Shown here: piece by piece, positions 8,278 through 16,378 of the stretch
Layout: the number at the start of each line of letters is the position of its first letter
How positions within the stretch are numbered: position 1 is the stretch's first letter
IMG/VR virus record: IMGVR_UViG_3300032157_000369
Span: 1 to 41,563 of that record
Length of the DNA stretch: 41,563 bases
Direction: 5' to 3' (one strand)
Origin: a virus
The notes under the pieces: model-generated
The model's database searches: none
The model's input: the letters and a program-made list of their open reading frames with translations, nothing else
What the model was told of the DNA's origin: nothing
Translations under genes and position numbers: made by a program

Positions 8278-8899
8278 CCGGCACCTCGATAAACTGGACG
8301 GAGAAGTCCTGGTAGTTGACGCCCGGCGTCATCAGGAAGGCGAGGGAATCCTGCGTCAGCGATACCGTCATGGACACGTTGGCGTAGGTAATTGCCTCGC
8401 CATGCGCCGGGGCTTGCATGAGATCAGGCTTGAACGAAAGCTGCGTGCGGCCGCCGCTATCCGTCATCGCCGCGTCGTCGGTCAGCATGTAGATCTTGGC
8501 GTGCCCGGCAAACTTGAAAAAATCCATCGCCAGCAGCGGGATGACGAACGGGGACCACGCCTTGGTGTAGATCGTCCGGCCCGCCGGCACGATGGTCGGC
8601 GAGCCGACTTCGTTGTCCACCACAGGCGCGCCGCCGCCGGTCCCACGCTGCGTGGCGAGTTCCCCGGGGAGGACGACGGTGAAGGTGTCAGCCTGACCAT
8701 ACTGCTTCGCCGCAAAAGCGAAGAGCGGCGCGAAATCGGCGCGCTCCATCGAGGCATATTTCAACTCGAGGCCAAAGCGCTCACCGCCGCGCGAGCGAAC
8801 CTGTCGGCGCAGGGAGTGGCCGAGCGACGAGAAGCTCGGCTCGTAGTCGATCAGCCGCGCCGACTGCGGCGCCGGCGAGGCAGGCCAGGTGCCGCTCAT
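8267..8899 (-). CDS. minor tail protein in the lambda gpM position
   Basis: 210 residues from ATG 8899, the first methionine after the tape-measure stop; the open frame to 8953 would overlap the tape-measure gene and lacks support. The sequence is beta-rich with a helical middle segment (LKYASMERADFAPLFAFAAKQYGQ). The ending WSP...FKFAGHAKIYMLTDD and the final ~40 residues are typical of distal tail subunits in form only. I name it from gene order (directly after tape measure, before the L/K/J-like genes), not from a recognised motif. There is no convincing Shine-Dalgarno before the ATG, so translation may depend on termination of the upstream gene 17 bases away. Confidence 0.65.
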   Translation of the reverse strand: MSGTWPASPAPQSARLIDYEPSFSSLGHSLRRQVRSRGGERFGLELKYASMERADFAPLFAFAAKQYGQADTFTVVLPGELATQRGTGGGAPVVDNEVGSPTIVPAGRTIYTKAWSPFVIPLLAMDFFKFAGHAKIYMLTDDAAMTDSGGRTQLSFKPDLMQAPAHGEAITYANVSMTVSLTQDSLAFLMTPGVNYQDFSVQFIEVPDGS

Positions 8900-8915
8900 C
8901 AGGATGACGCCTGCG

Positions 8916-10682
8916 TCATGCCGGCAACATCCCGGGCTGGCCGGACTTCTCAAGCGCCTGGTTGACGATCCCGATGATCAGGGACCTGTTCGACGCCATG
9001 CTCTGGGCAAAGCTGCGGCTGTCCATCGCGTTGACGGTGAAATTGATGTTCACCGGCGCGGCCGCCTTCTCGCTGCGGCCGCCCTTGGGAATGATCTCCT
9101 CGCCCTCGTGGATCTGCGCGATCATGTCGTGCGGCACGTAGCTGGTGCCGACGTCGAACGAGGGCAGGATTTTCTTCAGCCAGTCACCGATGCCGCTGCC
9201 GGTGACCGCGTTGCTCACTGCGTTACCGACCGGCTCGGTGATGCCTTTGCGCAGGATGATCCGCGCCACGTCCTGCTCGATACCCTTGAGGATTTCGCTG
9301 AACTTCTTGCCGCCGACGACTGCATCCTCGAAGGCAGAGGTGAACGTCAGACCGAGCTTCTTGCCGATGTCGTCGACCTCGGCGACCTTTTCCCCCACAC
9401 GGGCTGCGATCTGCTCACCCTTCATGAACGCTTCATCCTGGGCGTCACCGAACTCGTAGACCTGCTTCATCATCAGCTCGCGGTCGGCGATCTCCTTGGC
9501 GCGCGCCTCCTCCTTCTTCCTTCCTTCGTCTGCGTAATATTTCTGCGTCGCAGCGTCCGTCTCGCTCTCGATCGCCTTGATCTTCAGGAAAGCGGCGAAC
9601 TCGGCGTCGGCTTCCTTGCGCGCCTTCTTGATCTTGTCCACGGCGTCGAGCGCGGGCGCGGCGAGCTTCTTGCCGTTGGCCTCCGCGCCCGCCTGCGCCT
9701 TGTTGCCCGCCTCGTCCCAGATGCCCTGGATCTCGCCCACGGCCTCGCCGATCCGCCGCCCGGTAGCGACGACGGTGCCGCCGGCGGTCTTGGCCGCCTC
9801 GGTAAATTCGCCCTTGAGGACCAGGCTGGCAGTGGCGAACGCGGCGCCGATCTTGTCGCCCACGATGCCGAATACGGTGGCCACGATCGTGCCGGCCGTG
9901 GCGAAGAGCTTCAGGCCCGTGTCGGCGGCGCGGGTGACGGTGTCCAGACGTTCGGTATTCTTGGCGTTCTCGACCAGGTAGCCCGACAGCTTTTCCAGCG
10001 TCGGCAGGAGGACAGTCGCGATGCGGTTGCCCATCGCCTCCGAAGCGATGCGCCCGACCGTCATGTTGTCCTTGAAACGCTCGGCGGCCTCGGCGGTTTC
10101 CTTGTCCATCGTGATGCCGAGCTCGCGGGCCAGCGCCGTGGTCTTGCCCAGTTCGTTGATGAAGGGCGAGAGTTCCTTGCCCGCGGCCCCGAGGGTGGCG
10201 GTCTGGAGGGCCGCCCGGTTCGCGCCGTCGCCGTACTGGGCCAGCCGCTCGGTGACGGTCTTGAAGAGCTCGTCGGGCTTGAGGGCGCGCAGCTTCTCGA
10301 CATCCAGGCCGATCGCTTCGAACGCGGACCGGGACTTGCCGTCAACGCGCCCCGCCTGGGAGATCTTCTCGTAGAGGCCGGCCACGCCGCCCTTCAGCGT
10401 GTTCAGCGAGACGTTGGAGAGTTCCGCCGCCACCCTCAGCTCCGAGAGGTTCTCGACCGACATGCCGGTCTTCTGGCTGAGCTTGTTGAGCTCGTCGCCG
10501 ACCTCGATGGACGTGTTGACCATGTGCCGGAGCTTGTCGATACCGGCGCTGATCCCCTGGCCGATTACGGTGCCGATGGCGGTGCCCATCGCCGCCGCCT
10601 GGGTGACGGCGCGGCCGAGGTCCTGCTCGAGCTTCGCCGAGTCGGCGTTCAGTTCAAGCGTGGCGGCGCCGAGGACGGGCAT
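8916..10682 (-). CDS. tail tape measure protein
   Basis: 588 residues, mostly alpha-helical and alanine-rich with coiled-coil stretches, one central hydrophobic region (about residues 260-285, LKLFATAGTIVATVFGIVG), and a C-terminal segment (IIPKGGRSEKAAAPVNINF) characteristic of lambda-family tape measures. It sets tail length, scaffolds tube assembly and is ejected ahead of DNA. Using about 0.15 nm per residue, a tail near 90 nm would follow, on the short side for siphoviruses. It directly follows the G/GT chaperone genes, as expected. Confidence 0.92.
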   Translation of the reverse strand: MPVLGAATLELNADSAKLEQDLGRAVTQAAAMGTAIGTVIGQGISAGIDKLRHMVNTSIEVGDELNKLSQKTGMSVENLSELRVAAELSNVSLNTLKGGVAGLYEKISQAGRVDGKSRSAFEAIGLDVEKLRALKPDELFKTVTERLAQYGDGANRAALQTATLGAAGKELSPFINELGKTTALARELGITMDKETAEAAERFKDNMTVGRIASEAMGNRIATVLLPTLEKLSGYLVENAKNTERLDTVTRAADTGLKLFATAGTIVATVFGIVGDKIGAAFATASLVLKGEFTEAAKTAGGTVVATGRRIGEAVGEIQGIWDEAGNKAQAGAEANGKKLAAPALDAVDKIKKARKEADAEFAAFLKIKAIESETDAATQKYYADEGRKKEEARAKEIADRELMMKQVYEFGDAQDEAFMKGEQIAARVGEKVAEVDDIGKKLGLTFTSAFEDAVVGGKKFSEILKGIEQDVARIILRKGITEPVGNAVSNAVTGSGIGDWLKKILPSFDVGTSYVPHDMIAQIHEGEEIIPKGGRSEKAAAPVNINFTVNAMDSRSFAQSMASNRSLIIGIVNQALEKSGQPGMLPA

Positions 10683-10685
10683 GGG

Positions 10686-11018
10686 TTACCTCTTCCGTTG
10701 CTTTGCAAGGGCAGTCAGGCCCGCGCGCAGGCGCTTCGTCCCGGCACCAGCTGGCCGCTCTATCCACGGCATGAACTCCGACGCCTTGAACGGCTGCGTG
10801 CGCTTCTTCTTGTCGCGGTTCACTTCCGCGTAGAGCGCCAGCATGTTCGCCATGCGATCCCAGGCAGCCCGATCTCCGAAGCCACCCTCGATCCGCTCAA
10901 AGGCATCCCATTCGGCAAGCTGCCGCGAACTGAGACTCGCCAGCACTGCATCAACGTCAAGGCGGCCGGTTGCCAAAGCCAGGCGCATGGCGAAGCGCCT
11001 GGTGGGCCGGCCCTTCAG
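10686..11018 (-). CDS. T-domain of tail assembly chaperone GT, reached by -1 frameshift
   Basis: About 110 residues that would be translated as the C-terminal part of a G-T fusion. An ATG inside it at 10988 (MRLALATGRLDVD) would give a free 100-residue form, but no clear Shine-Dalgarno precedes it. The frame is continuous with the -1 frame from the slippery site at 11018-11024, so the fusion product would be about 230 residues. GT binds the tape measure and tail tube subunits during assembly and is absent from the virion. The segment VLASLSSRQLAEWDAFE matches the typical T-domain style of short helical proteins found in this position. Confidence 0.8.
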   Translation of the reverse strand: MKGRPTRRFAMRLALATGRLDVDAVLASLSSRQLAEWDAFERIEGGFGDRAAWDRMANMLALYAEVNRDKKKRTQPFKASEFMPWIERPAGAGTKRLRAGLTALAKQRKR

Positions 11019-11377
11019 TTTTTTTTGACTTCCTCGATTTCGGCCGCGGTGAGTTTGTTCAGCTTCTCCGCGGCGTCCCAGATCCGGTCCAGCGCCTTGC
11101 CCGACTTCGCGCTGAGGGCCGGAATGTCAGCCTCGGTGAACAGGAACGCTCCGGCGTCGTCAACGATCGAATACACCGCCTTGCGCGCGCGTACGTCGCG
11201 CACATTGCGCCGTTCCGCTTTTGCGGCTTCCCGTTCGAGGTGCACCGAAGTCTCGAATGCATCACGGACCGCGCCCGACATCTCCTTCAGACGCACCACC
11301 ATCCCACCCCACTCGGGCAAGGCGACCTCCACGAACGCGAGGTCGCTCTGCCCGAGGATCTCCTCCTTCGTGGCCAC
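11015..11377 (-). CDS. tail assembly chaperone G-like protein
   Basis: 120 residues from a GTG start (11377) that overlaps the TAG of the tail tube gene. It lies between tail tube and tape measure, the place of lambda gpG. It is helical and charged after an N-terminal beta segment (SDLAFVEVALPEWGGMVVRL). The last codons are AAA AAA AAC before TGA, a canonical slippery run, so a fraction of ribosomes should shift to make the GT fusion. The alternative upstream extension to 11941 is a shadow of the tail tube frame. Confidence 0.85.
   Translation of the reverse strand: MATKEEILGQSDLAFVEVALPEWGGMVVRLKEMSGAVRDAFETSVHLEREAAKAERRNVRDVRARKAVYSIVDDAGAFLFTEADIPALSAKSGKALDRIWDAAEKLNKLTAAEIEEVKKN
11018..11024 (-). 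promoter_or_regulatory. -1 programmed frameshift heptamer A_AAA_AAC in G/GT
   Basis: Read on the minus strand the end of the G gene is GTC AAA AAA AAC TGA. The heptamer A AAA AAC is in the right phase for -1 slippage, and the new frame (CTG AAG GGC ...) runs without a stop into the T domain ending at 10686. The G stop codon follows directly. The position and product agree with the conserved tail-chaperone frameshift of tailed phages. Confidence 0.85.
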
Positions 11378-11802
11378 TACTGCACCTGCGTGACGGCTTC
11401 GGTGATGCGGATCGTGACGTCCACCATCGCCGGATTGTCGACGTCGAAGCCCGGCGCGAAGCCGATGACGTAGCCGCTGAACTCGAAGATGCTGATCGGC
11501 GTGGCGTCGGTGAGCTCGATCTTGAACGCCTTCTTGGTCCGCGCCGCCCAGGCGGTGCGCAGCGCCATGTGCGACGCGGCGTCGGGAACATAGAAGCAGC
11601 GCAGCCGGATCTGGCCTTCGTCCGGCAGGCCGGGACGGCCTTCCTTGCGGGTCGAGGCGAGGTCGGTGGTGTCCTGCCAGCTCGACTGGCCGTCCGGGCC
11701 GTTGATCGAGCGCACCTCGATGATCTCGACGAACGCGGGCGGCGAACCGGTGTCGCCAACATAGATTTTGGTACCTTGGGAATCGACAGCAGCGTCGGAC
11801 AT
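11377..11802 (-). CDS. major tail tube protein, gpV-like
   Basis: 141 residues with the beta-strand pattern of tail tube subunits: an N-terminal TKIYVGDTGSPPAFVEI, a central RLRCFYVPD and a C-terminal FSGYVIGFAPGFDV...VDVTIRITEAV that resembles the end of the tail tube fold. It would stack in rings around the tape measure. It lies between the terminator/completion protein gene and the chaperones, as in lambda (V before G). A short leader of 14 bases separates it from the upstream stop, with a purine-rich AAGGATC sequence before ATG 11802. Confidence 0.85.
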   Translation of the reverse strand: MSDAAVDSQGTKIYVGDTGSPPAFVEIIEVRSINGPDGQSSWQDTTDLASTRKEGRPGLPDEGQIRLRCFYVPDAASHMALRTAWAARTKKAFKIELTDATPISIFEFSGYVIGFAPGFDVDNPAMVDVTIRITEAVTQVQ

Positions 11803-11816
11803 GGCGAGATCCTTTC

Positions 11817-12194
11817 TTAGGAACGGAACGAAACGGAGGCTTCGACGACGGATGAATAGAGCTTCGTCTCCGGGTCGAAGCCATCGGCCGGAGGGCGGGG
11901 GATGATGCGAAGAGTGGTTGCGCCGGCAGCCAGCGCATCAACGACCAGGTCGGCGAGGTCGGCCGCCTGGTCGTAGGTTTCGGCGTAGCAGCCGACGAGC
12001 ATGTCGTATTTCAGCCGCGCGCGCGAGACGGCGGTCGGTGAAAGCGTGGCCTGCGGATCGCCGCCATTGCGGCGCCAGACGATGTAGGGCGCCGCCGATC
12101 CTTGCTTGGCAGAGCCAGGGAAAATCTTCTCTCCCACGATCGCGTTGACCGCTGTCGTGGCCAACACCGCGGCAAAATCGGCCTTGAACGTCAC
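11817..12194 (-). CDS. DUF3168-type tail completion/terminator protein
   Basis: 125 residues from a GTG start overlapping the TGA of the upstream gene. The sequence fits the DUF3168 family in form: helical N-terminus (FAAVLATTAVNAIVGEKIFPG), then PYIVWRRNGG, a strand-rich core (RLKYDMLVGCYAETYDQAADLADLV) and a final edge strand (SVVEASVSFRS). This family caps the tail tube or joins tail to head (equivalent to lambda gpU or SPP1 gp17). Gene order, between the HK97 gp10-like protein and tail tube, agrees. Confidence 0.85.
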   Translation of the reverse strand: MTFKADFAAVLATTAVNAIVGEKIFPGSAKQGSAAPYIVWRRNGGDPQATLSPTAVSRARLKYDMLVGCYAETYDQAADLADLVVDALAAGATTLRIIPRPPADGFDPETKLYSSVVEASVSFRS

Positions 12195-12733
12195 GGTTTC
12201 TGCGCCCCGAGGCGGCGGATTTCGGCGTCGGTGAATTCGCCGAGTTTCTGGCCGGCGAGCCTGACGGCAGGTTCGGCGGACGCCTGGAACCCGGGCTTCA
12301 GGAACGGATGCCGCGTGCGGTCGGTCTTGCCGAGCTCGAGCACCGGGCCGTAGAACGGATCGTCCGGGTTGTTCTTGGCGTTTCGGCCGGTCTTGCGCTT
12401 GAACGCGCCGATCGCTCGGGAGGCCAGGAGCTTGATCCCGACAACGAAGGTCACCGCATATTTCTTCGGTTCGACCCGCATGGCGCGAATGGCGTTGCGC
12501 AGGGTGCCGGGCTTGCGCCGCGGATCGGGGATCTGCAGCACGGGCGCCCGCGCCCGCGCGGCGTTACGCATCAGGTCGGCGCCGGGCCCCAGGGCCGCGA
12601 CGCAGCCCTTGGTGATCATGCCTTCTCCGAGCATCACCAGCTTGTCCTGGTACTCGCGCAGGCCCTTGATCTGCACGTGGTCGGTGGTGCGCAGGTTCGA
12701 GGCCCGTGGAGCGGCGGCGATTCGTCTAGCCAT
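12191..12733 (-). CDS. HK97 gp10-like head-tail/tail completion protein
   Basis: 180 residues. The core has the HK97 gp10 pattern: HVQIKGLREYQDKL near the start, then a helix (LGPGADLMRNAARARAPV), PGTLRNAIR, a strand (VTFVVGI), and a C-terminal PFLKPGFQASAEPAVRLAGQKL. These proteins sit at the neck or tail end and stop premature assembly. It overlaps the head-tail adaptor gene upstream and the DUF3168 gene downstream by a few bases. Confidence 0.85.
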   Translation of the reverse strand: MARRIAAAPRASNLRTTDHVQIKGLREYQDKLVMLGEGMITKGCVAALGPGADLMRNAARARAPVLQIPDPRRKPGTLRNAIRAMRVEPKKYAVTFVVGIKLLASRAIGAFKRKTGRNAKNNPDDPFYGPVLELGKTDRTRHPFLKPGFQASAEPAVRLAGQKLGEFTDAEIRRLGAQKP

Positions 12734-13064
12734 TGTTCGCCCCCTGGCTGCACATCAGGTGCAGCTCGCGATCGCGCGTTTCGATGTTGAGCACGGCCTC
12801 GATCGAGTAGATCGTGGTGCCGTGCTTGACCCGCATCGTGGCGTCGATCCCGGCCTGGTACCGGATGCGTATGCGCACCGCGACCGCGCTGTTGACGGCC
12901 TGAGACTCCATGAATTCCTTGCCGCGCAGCGGCTCGATCGCAGCCCAGACGCCGGTGAAGAGATCGGTCCAGGCCTCGTCCGGCGCGCCGGAAGGCGTGC
13001 GCTGCGGGCTGGCCGCGGCGCGCTGCTGGATCGTCACCTGGTGGCGCAGCTGCCCCGCTTCCAT
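12726..13064 (-). CDS. head-tail adaptor, SPP1 gp16-like
   Basis: 112 residues beginning MEAGQLRHQVTIQQR, the typical opening of the phage head-tail joining family (SPP1 gp16/HK97 gp7 type), followed by WTDLFTGVWAAIEPLRGKEF and strands such as VRIRIRYQAGI. It would form the ring below the connector that gates DNA. The ATG at 13064 overlaps the stop of the connector gene (ATGA); the longer open frame up to 13475 is a shadow. Confidence 0.88.
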   Translation of the reverse strand: MEAGQLRHQVTIQQRAAASPQRTPSGAPDEAWTDLFTGVWAAIEPLRGKEFMESQAVNSAVAVRIRIRYQAGIDATMRVKHGTTIYSIEAVLNIETRDRELHLMCSQGANNG

Positions 13065-13675
13065 CAGAAGAGCCTCGAGCCAATCACCAGGCTGTCGAGC
13101 AAGCCGTCCGCGAAATCGTGCGGGATCTTGACGCGGTTGCTGAGGATGATCTGCTCGCGGTTCTCGTGAAACGTCGCCGCGCGCGCGTGCAGCCAGAGCT
13201 TGAGCTTCGCCGGGATGGCCGCCTGGAATGCCGACTCGTCCTCCGGCGAACCGATCGCCGCGTAGCCGGCGCGGTAGTTCACGCGCACGGCATCGATCAC
13301 GTTGCGGACCGCGGGCCACGCTACCTGCCAGGCCGGCACGACGACACCCGGTTCGCGATCCGAGTGCACGACATACTGATCCGCAGCGAGAGTCTGCTGC
13401 ACGCCGTCCAGATCGACGTACGTGATCGACGTGACCTCGAGCAGTGGCGGCTGCGGCAGCTCGATCCAGCCGCATTGCCAGCCCGGCAGGATCAGCTGCA
13501 GGCTGCGCGGAATGAAAGCGCGGCCGGTCAGGTTTTCCGCGTATTCGCGCATCGCCTGGATGAGCAGAGTGGCGAGCCCGGCCTGGCTGTCGGCGGAACT
13601 GATACGCGCCCAGCTCTCGAACTCGGAGACCTTGACCGGCTCGTAGACCGGGGCAGTGACGACTTTGAGTGTCAT
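13064..13675 (-). CDS. head-tail connector, HK97 gp6-like
   Basis: 203 residues. The start MTLKVVTAPVYEPVKVSEFE, the helical segment (LATLLIQAMREYAENLTGRAF), the central IELPQPPLLEVTSITYVD, and the C-terminal AIPAKLKLWLHARAATFHENRE are hallmarks of the gp6-like connector family, which docks onto the portal. It is the first head gene after the glycosyl-transfer cassette and overlaps its last member (ATGA at 13675), so connector translation appears coupled to a sugar-modification gene. That is unusual, because in related phages this gene normally follows the capsid gene closely. Confidence 0.88.
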   Translation of the reverse strand: MTLKVVTAPVYEPVKVSEFESWARISSADSQAGLATLLIQAMREYAENLTGRAFIPRSLQLILPGWQCGWIELPQPPLLEVTSITYVDLDGVQQTLAADQYVVHSDREPGVVVPAWQVAWPAVRNVIDAVRVNYRAGYAAIGSPEDESAFQAAIPAKLKLWLHARAATFHENREQIILSNRVKIPHDFADGLLDSLVIGSRLF

Positions 13676-14955
13676 GCGTCGAGCACCTTGAATTTGGGCA
13701 GCGGCACGACCATCCGCCCGCGCAGGCCTTCGTTGCGCAAGCGCTTGGCGATGAAGTCTCCGTAGTGCCAGGAGAACAGCAGCAGGTAGTCGGGCTGCTC
13801 TTCGAGCAGGCGCCGGTTCTCGACGATCGGCAGGTGCTTGCCAGGCACGAACTGGCCGAGCTTCAGGCTGGTCGGCAACTCGCCCAGGTACGGCACCAGG
13901 TCGGGCGTGATGCCGTAGAAGTTGATGAGCGGCGTCGCGCGGCCCGGCGCCGACACGCCGGCGACGCTCGCGCCCTCGCGGCACGCCCGGTGCAGGAATT
14001 CCATGCAGTGGTCGCGCTGCTCCAGCACCCGGCTGCGAAACGCAGCCCACGACGCCGGGTCATGCAGGCCGACACGGTCTTCCTCCTGCAGGATCCAACA
14101 CACATTGGGCGTCACCTGGCAGGTCCCGCGCCGGGCAACATAGGCGCGGATGTTGCCGCCGTACCGATCGGCGCGCTCGGCGTCGAAGACTTCCAGCCCG
14201 TACTGGCCGAACAGCACGCACAGCGCCTTCAGGCTGTAGGTGCGCAGGTGCTCGTGGTAGATCGAGTCGAACTGGTTTTTCTCCTGCAGGGCGAGCAGGT
14301 AATGGTTCTCGATGACGAGCACGCCGTCGCTGGCCAGCAGCTCGAGCACGCCGCGCATCACTTCGCCCAGCGGCGCCATGTGCGCGAAAACGTGCGTCAT
14401 GGTGATCAGGCGGGCCCGGCCGCGATCCTTGGCGATGTCGCGCGCCAGCGCCTGCGTGAAGAAGGCCTGCAAGGTAGGCACATGGTTCTCATCGCGCGCG
14501 ATCTGCGCGATGCCGGTCGGCTCGACCCCGAGCACCGTCCCGCCGCGGCGCGCGAAGGCGGCGAGCAGCGTGCCGTCGTTGGAGCCGATGTCGACGATGA
14601 GCCGGCCGTCCAGCGGGCCGAATCGCCCGGCCAGGTTCGCGGCCAACGCATCCTGCGCCTCGACCACGGGGCTGGAAATGCCCGCGCGATACGGATACGC
14701 CGCCGGGTACAACTGTTCGCCCGGGACGACGTAGTCCAGCTGCGCGAGGCCAGATTCCGGGCAGTGCATGAGCCGCAGCGGATAGCTGACTTCGGGCGCA
14801 TCCAGCGTTTCGCGCGTGCGCAGCGCGGCGCAGGGCGGCTGGTGGCCGAGGTCGATGACCAGGTCCAGGCGCCTGGACCCGGAGATCTGGCACCGCTTGA
14901 GCGGCCCGGCCGCGACGTCGTGGTCGACGACCAACGGTTCGTGCAGGTTTCCCAT
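13672..14955 (-). CDS. NovU/TylC3-like C-methyltransferase
   Basis: 427 residues. The N-terminal ~85 residues resemble the putative zinc-binding domain of deoxysugar C-methyltransferases (CQISGS ... LVIDLGHQP ... RLMHCPESGLAQLDYVV), but the usual first CxxC is reduced to one Cys. A SAM-binding motif LIVDIGSNDGTLLAAF follows at about residues 119-134, and the C-terminal domain has GVSAPGRATPLINFYGI, the typical Methyltransf_14-like motif. Members methylate carbon 3 or 5 of NDP-sugars. It closes a string of sugar genes beginning near 20.3 kb and overlaps both neighbours by ATGA. Substrate unknown. Confidence 0.85.
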   Translation of the reverse strand: MGNLHEPLVVDHDVAAGPLKRCQISGSRRLDLVIDLGHQPPCAALRTRETLDAPEVSYPLRLMHCPESGLAQLDYVVPGEQLYPAAYPYRAGISSPVVEAQDALAANLAGRFGPLDGRLIVDIGSNDGTLLAAFARRGGTVLGVEPTGIAQIARDENHVPTLQAFFTQALARDIAKDRGRARLITMTHVFAHMAPLGEVMRGVLELLASDGVLVIENHYLLALQEKNQFDSIYHEHLRTYSLKALCVLFGQYGLEVFDAERADRYGGNIRAYVARRGTCQVTPNVCWILQEEDRVGLHDPASWAAFRSRVLEQRDHCMEFLHRACREGASVAGVSAPGRATPLINFYGITPDLVPYLGELPTSLKLGQFVPGKHLPIVENRRLLEEQPDYLLLFSWHYGDFIAKRLRNEGLRGRMVVPLPKFKVLDA

Positions 14956-15602
14956 CACCCCTCCCACGAAAGGACGTAGACGCCGTTCATGCAGTCGCGC
15001 ACCACCGCGCCCAGCCATTGCAGATAGAGCACGGCGCCGTTCTCCGGTAGCCCGAAGCGCTGCGCCCGGCCGGGCTTCTGCTCCACCACCACACAGGGCC
15101 GGCAGCGCTGAAGCGTGGCTTGCGCGCCGCGCAGCGCATGCAGCTCGTACCCGTTGCAGTCGACTTTCAGGTAGTCGACGTGCGCGAGCTCGAAGTCGTC
15201 CAGGCGTCGCATCTCGATGTCGCCATTGCCATTCATGTCGATGCGCGCGTCGCAGTTCAGGCCAGCCGGCGCGCTGAACGCCACGCGGCCCGGCCACTCG
15301 CCCAGCGCGCACGGATAGAGCTGCACACCGAGGCCTTCGGTGTTCTTGACGAAGCACTCCTGGTGCTCGAGGACGGGCTCGAAGGCGTGCACCTTCGCGA
15401 ACATCCGGGACAGCGGCAGCGTCCACAGGCCGACATGCGCGCCGGCGTCGACCGCCGTGCGCCATTTCTTCACCCACACCAGCGAATGCCGCAGCTTGTC
15501 GGCCTGGTATTCGGGCACACCCTCTGCGAGCCGCGCACGCTCGAGGATCTGCGGCAGGTGCTCTTCGCCGTCCGGCAGCCAGATCCCGCGCACCTGTTTC
15601 AT
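14955..15602 (-). CDS. FkbM-family SAM-dependent methyltransferase
   Basis: 215 residues with the FkbM pattern: TAVDAGAHVGLWTLPLSRMF (motif I, about residues 49-68), HAFEPVLEHQECF, and DYLKVDCNGYELHALRGA near residue 140-160, where family members usually have KIDVEG. These enzymes O-methylate sugars or polyketides. It lies between a glycosyltransferase-like gene and the C-methyltransferase, with ATGA overlaps on both sides. It probably acts on the same glycan as its neighbours. Confidence 0.85.
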   Translation of the reverse strand: MKQVRGIWLPDGEEHLPQILERARLAEGVPEYQADKLRHSLVWVKKWRTAVDAGAHVGLWTLPLSRMFAKVHAFEPVLEHQECFVKNTEGLGVQLYPCALGEWPGRVAFSAPAGLNCDARIDMNGNGDIEMRRLDDFELAHVDYLKVDCNGYELHALRGAQATLQRCRPCVVVEQKPGRAQRFGLPENGAVLYLQWLGAVVRDCMNGVYVLSWEG

Positions 15603-16378
15603 TCACCCTCCAGCACCACCGCGCGCGCGATGCCGCGGCGGATCTCTTCGGTCGTGAACTGCCCCCAGGCGAGCGATGCCGCCCAGGCCTCGCGATCGGG
15701 CCGCGGCGGCTGCTCGATGTCGCCGCGCTCGTTGTGCAGCAGATCCGCGACGCTGCCCGCCACCGGCGCCGCAGCAGCGAACCAGGCCGTGAACGCCGGC
15801 ACGCCGGCGCAGACCGCCTCTACCGCGACGTTGCTGGTGTAGGTCACCACGCACCAGCAATCGCGCAGACGCTCGGCCAGCGGCACCGGATCGCCCTTGT
15901 GGCTGATGCGGATCTGCCGCTCGGTGCGCGTGCGCAAGGCCGCGAGCATCGAATCCAGCCAGGTCGCGCCGCAGAACAGCTGCTGGATCGCCTCGCCTGG
16001 CGGCACCAGCAGGATGTGCGACCCGCCCCTGCGCCACGGCTCGAGGCGCCCGCCGACGGCCTCGAAGCGCGCGAGGCTGCGGCCGGCGTCCACGACCAGC
16101 TTCTGGTAGCCGTTGCGCGTGATGCGCAGCCGGTCGGTGTGCGTGCCGCCGCCGAAATAGGCGCGATCCCAGAACACGTAGTCCAGACGTCCAGACAGGA
16201 TCTGCCGCATCAGCCCGAGGCAGCCGAACTGCAGGCCGCCGAGGATGTGCAGGTCCGCCGACAGGTCGAGCTGCTCGGCCTCGCAGCCCATCTGCGCCGC
16301 CGGGAATCCGGCGACCATCGCCTCGGTGAAGTGCCGCGCCTTGCGCCGCTGCGTATAGATCGCGGCGCCGGGGATCAC
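15599..16378 (-). CDS. glycosyltransferase-like protein, paralogue of the 19.5-20.3 kb gene
   Basis: 259 residues from a GTG start (16378, GTGA overlap). The C-terminal half looks like a GT-B nucleotide-sugar binding domain: IRISHKGDPVPLAERLRDC, then CVVTYTSNVAVEAVCAGVPAF, and a closing WAASLAWGQFTTEEIRRG. The protein encoded at 19539-20351 has matching segments ([19 protein letters not shown] and [15 protein letters not shown]), so the two appear to be paralogues flanking the rest of the cassette. It may transfer or process a sugar; the donor and acceptor are unknown. Confidence 0.7.
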   Translation of the reverse strand: MIPGAAIYTQRRKARHFTEAMVAGFPAAQMGCEAEQLDLSADLHILGGLQFGCLGLMRQILSGRLDYVFWDRAYFGGGTHTDRLRITRNGYQKLVVDAGRSLARFEAVGGRLEPWRRGGSHILLVPPGEAIQQLFCGATWLDSMLAALRTRTERQIRISHKGDPVPLAERLRDCWCVVTYTSNVAVEAVCAGVPAFTAWFAAAAPVAGSVADLLHNERGDIEQPPRPDREAWAASLAWGQFTTEEIRRGIARAVVLEGE

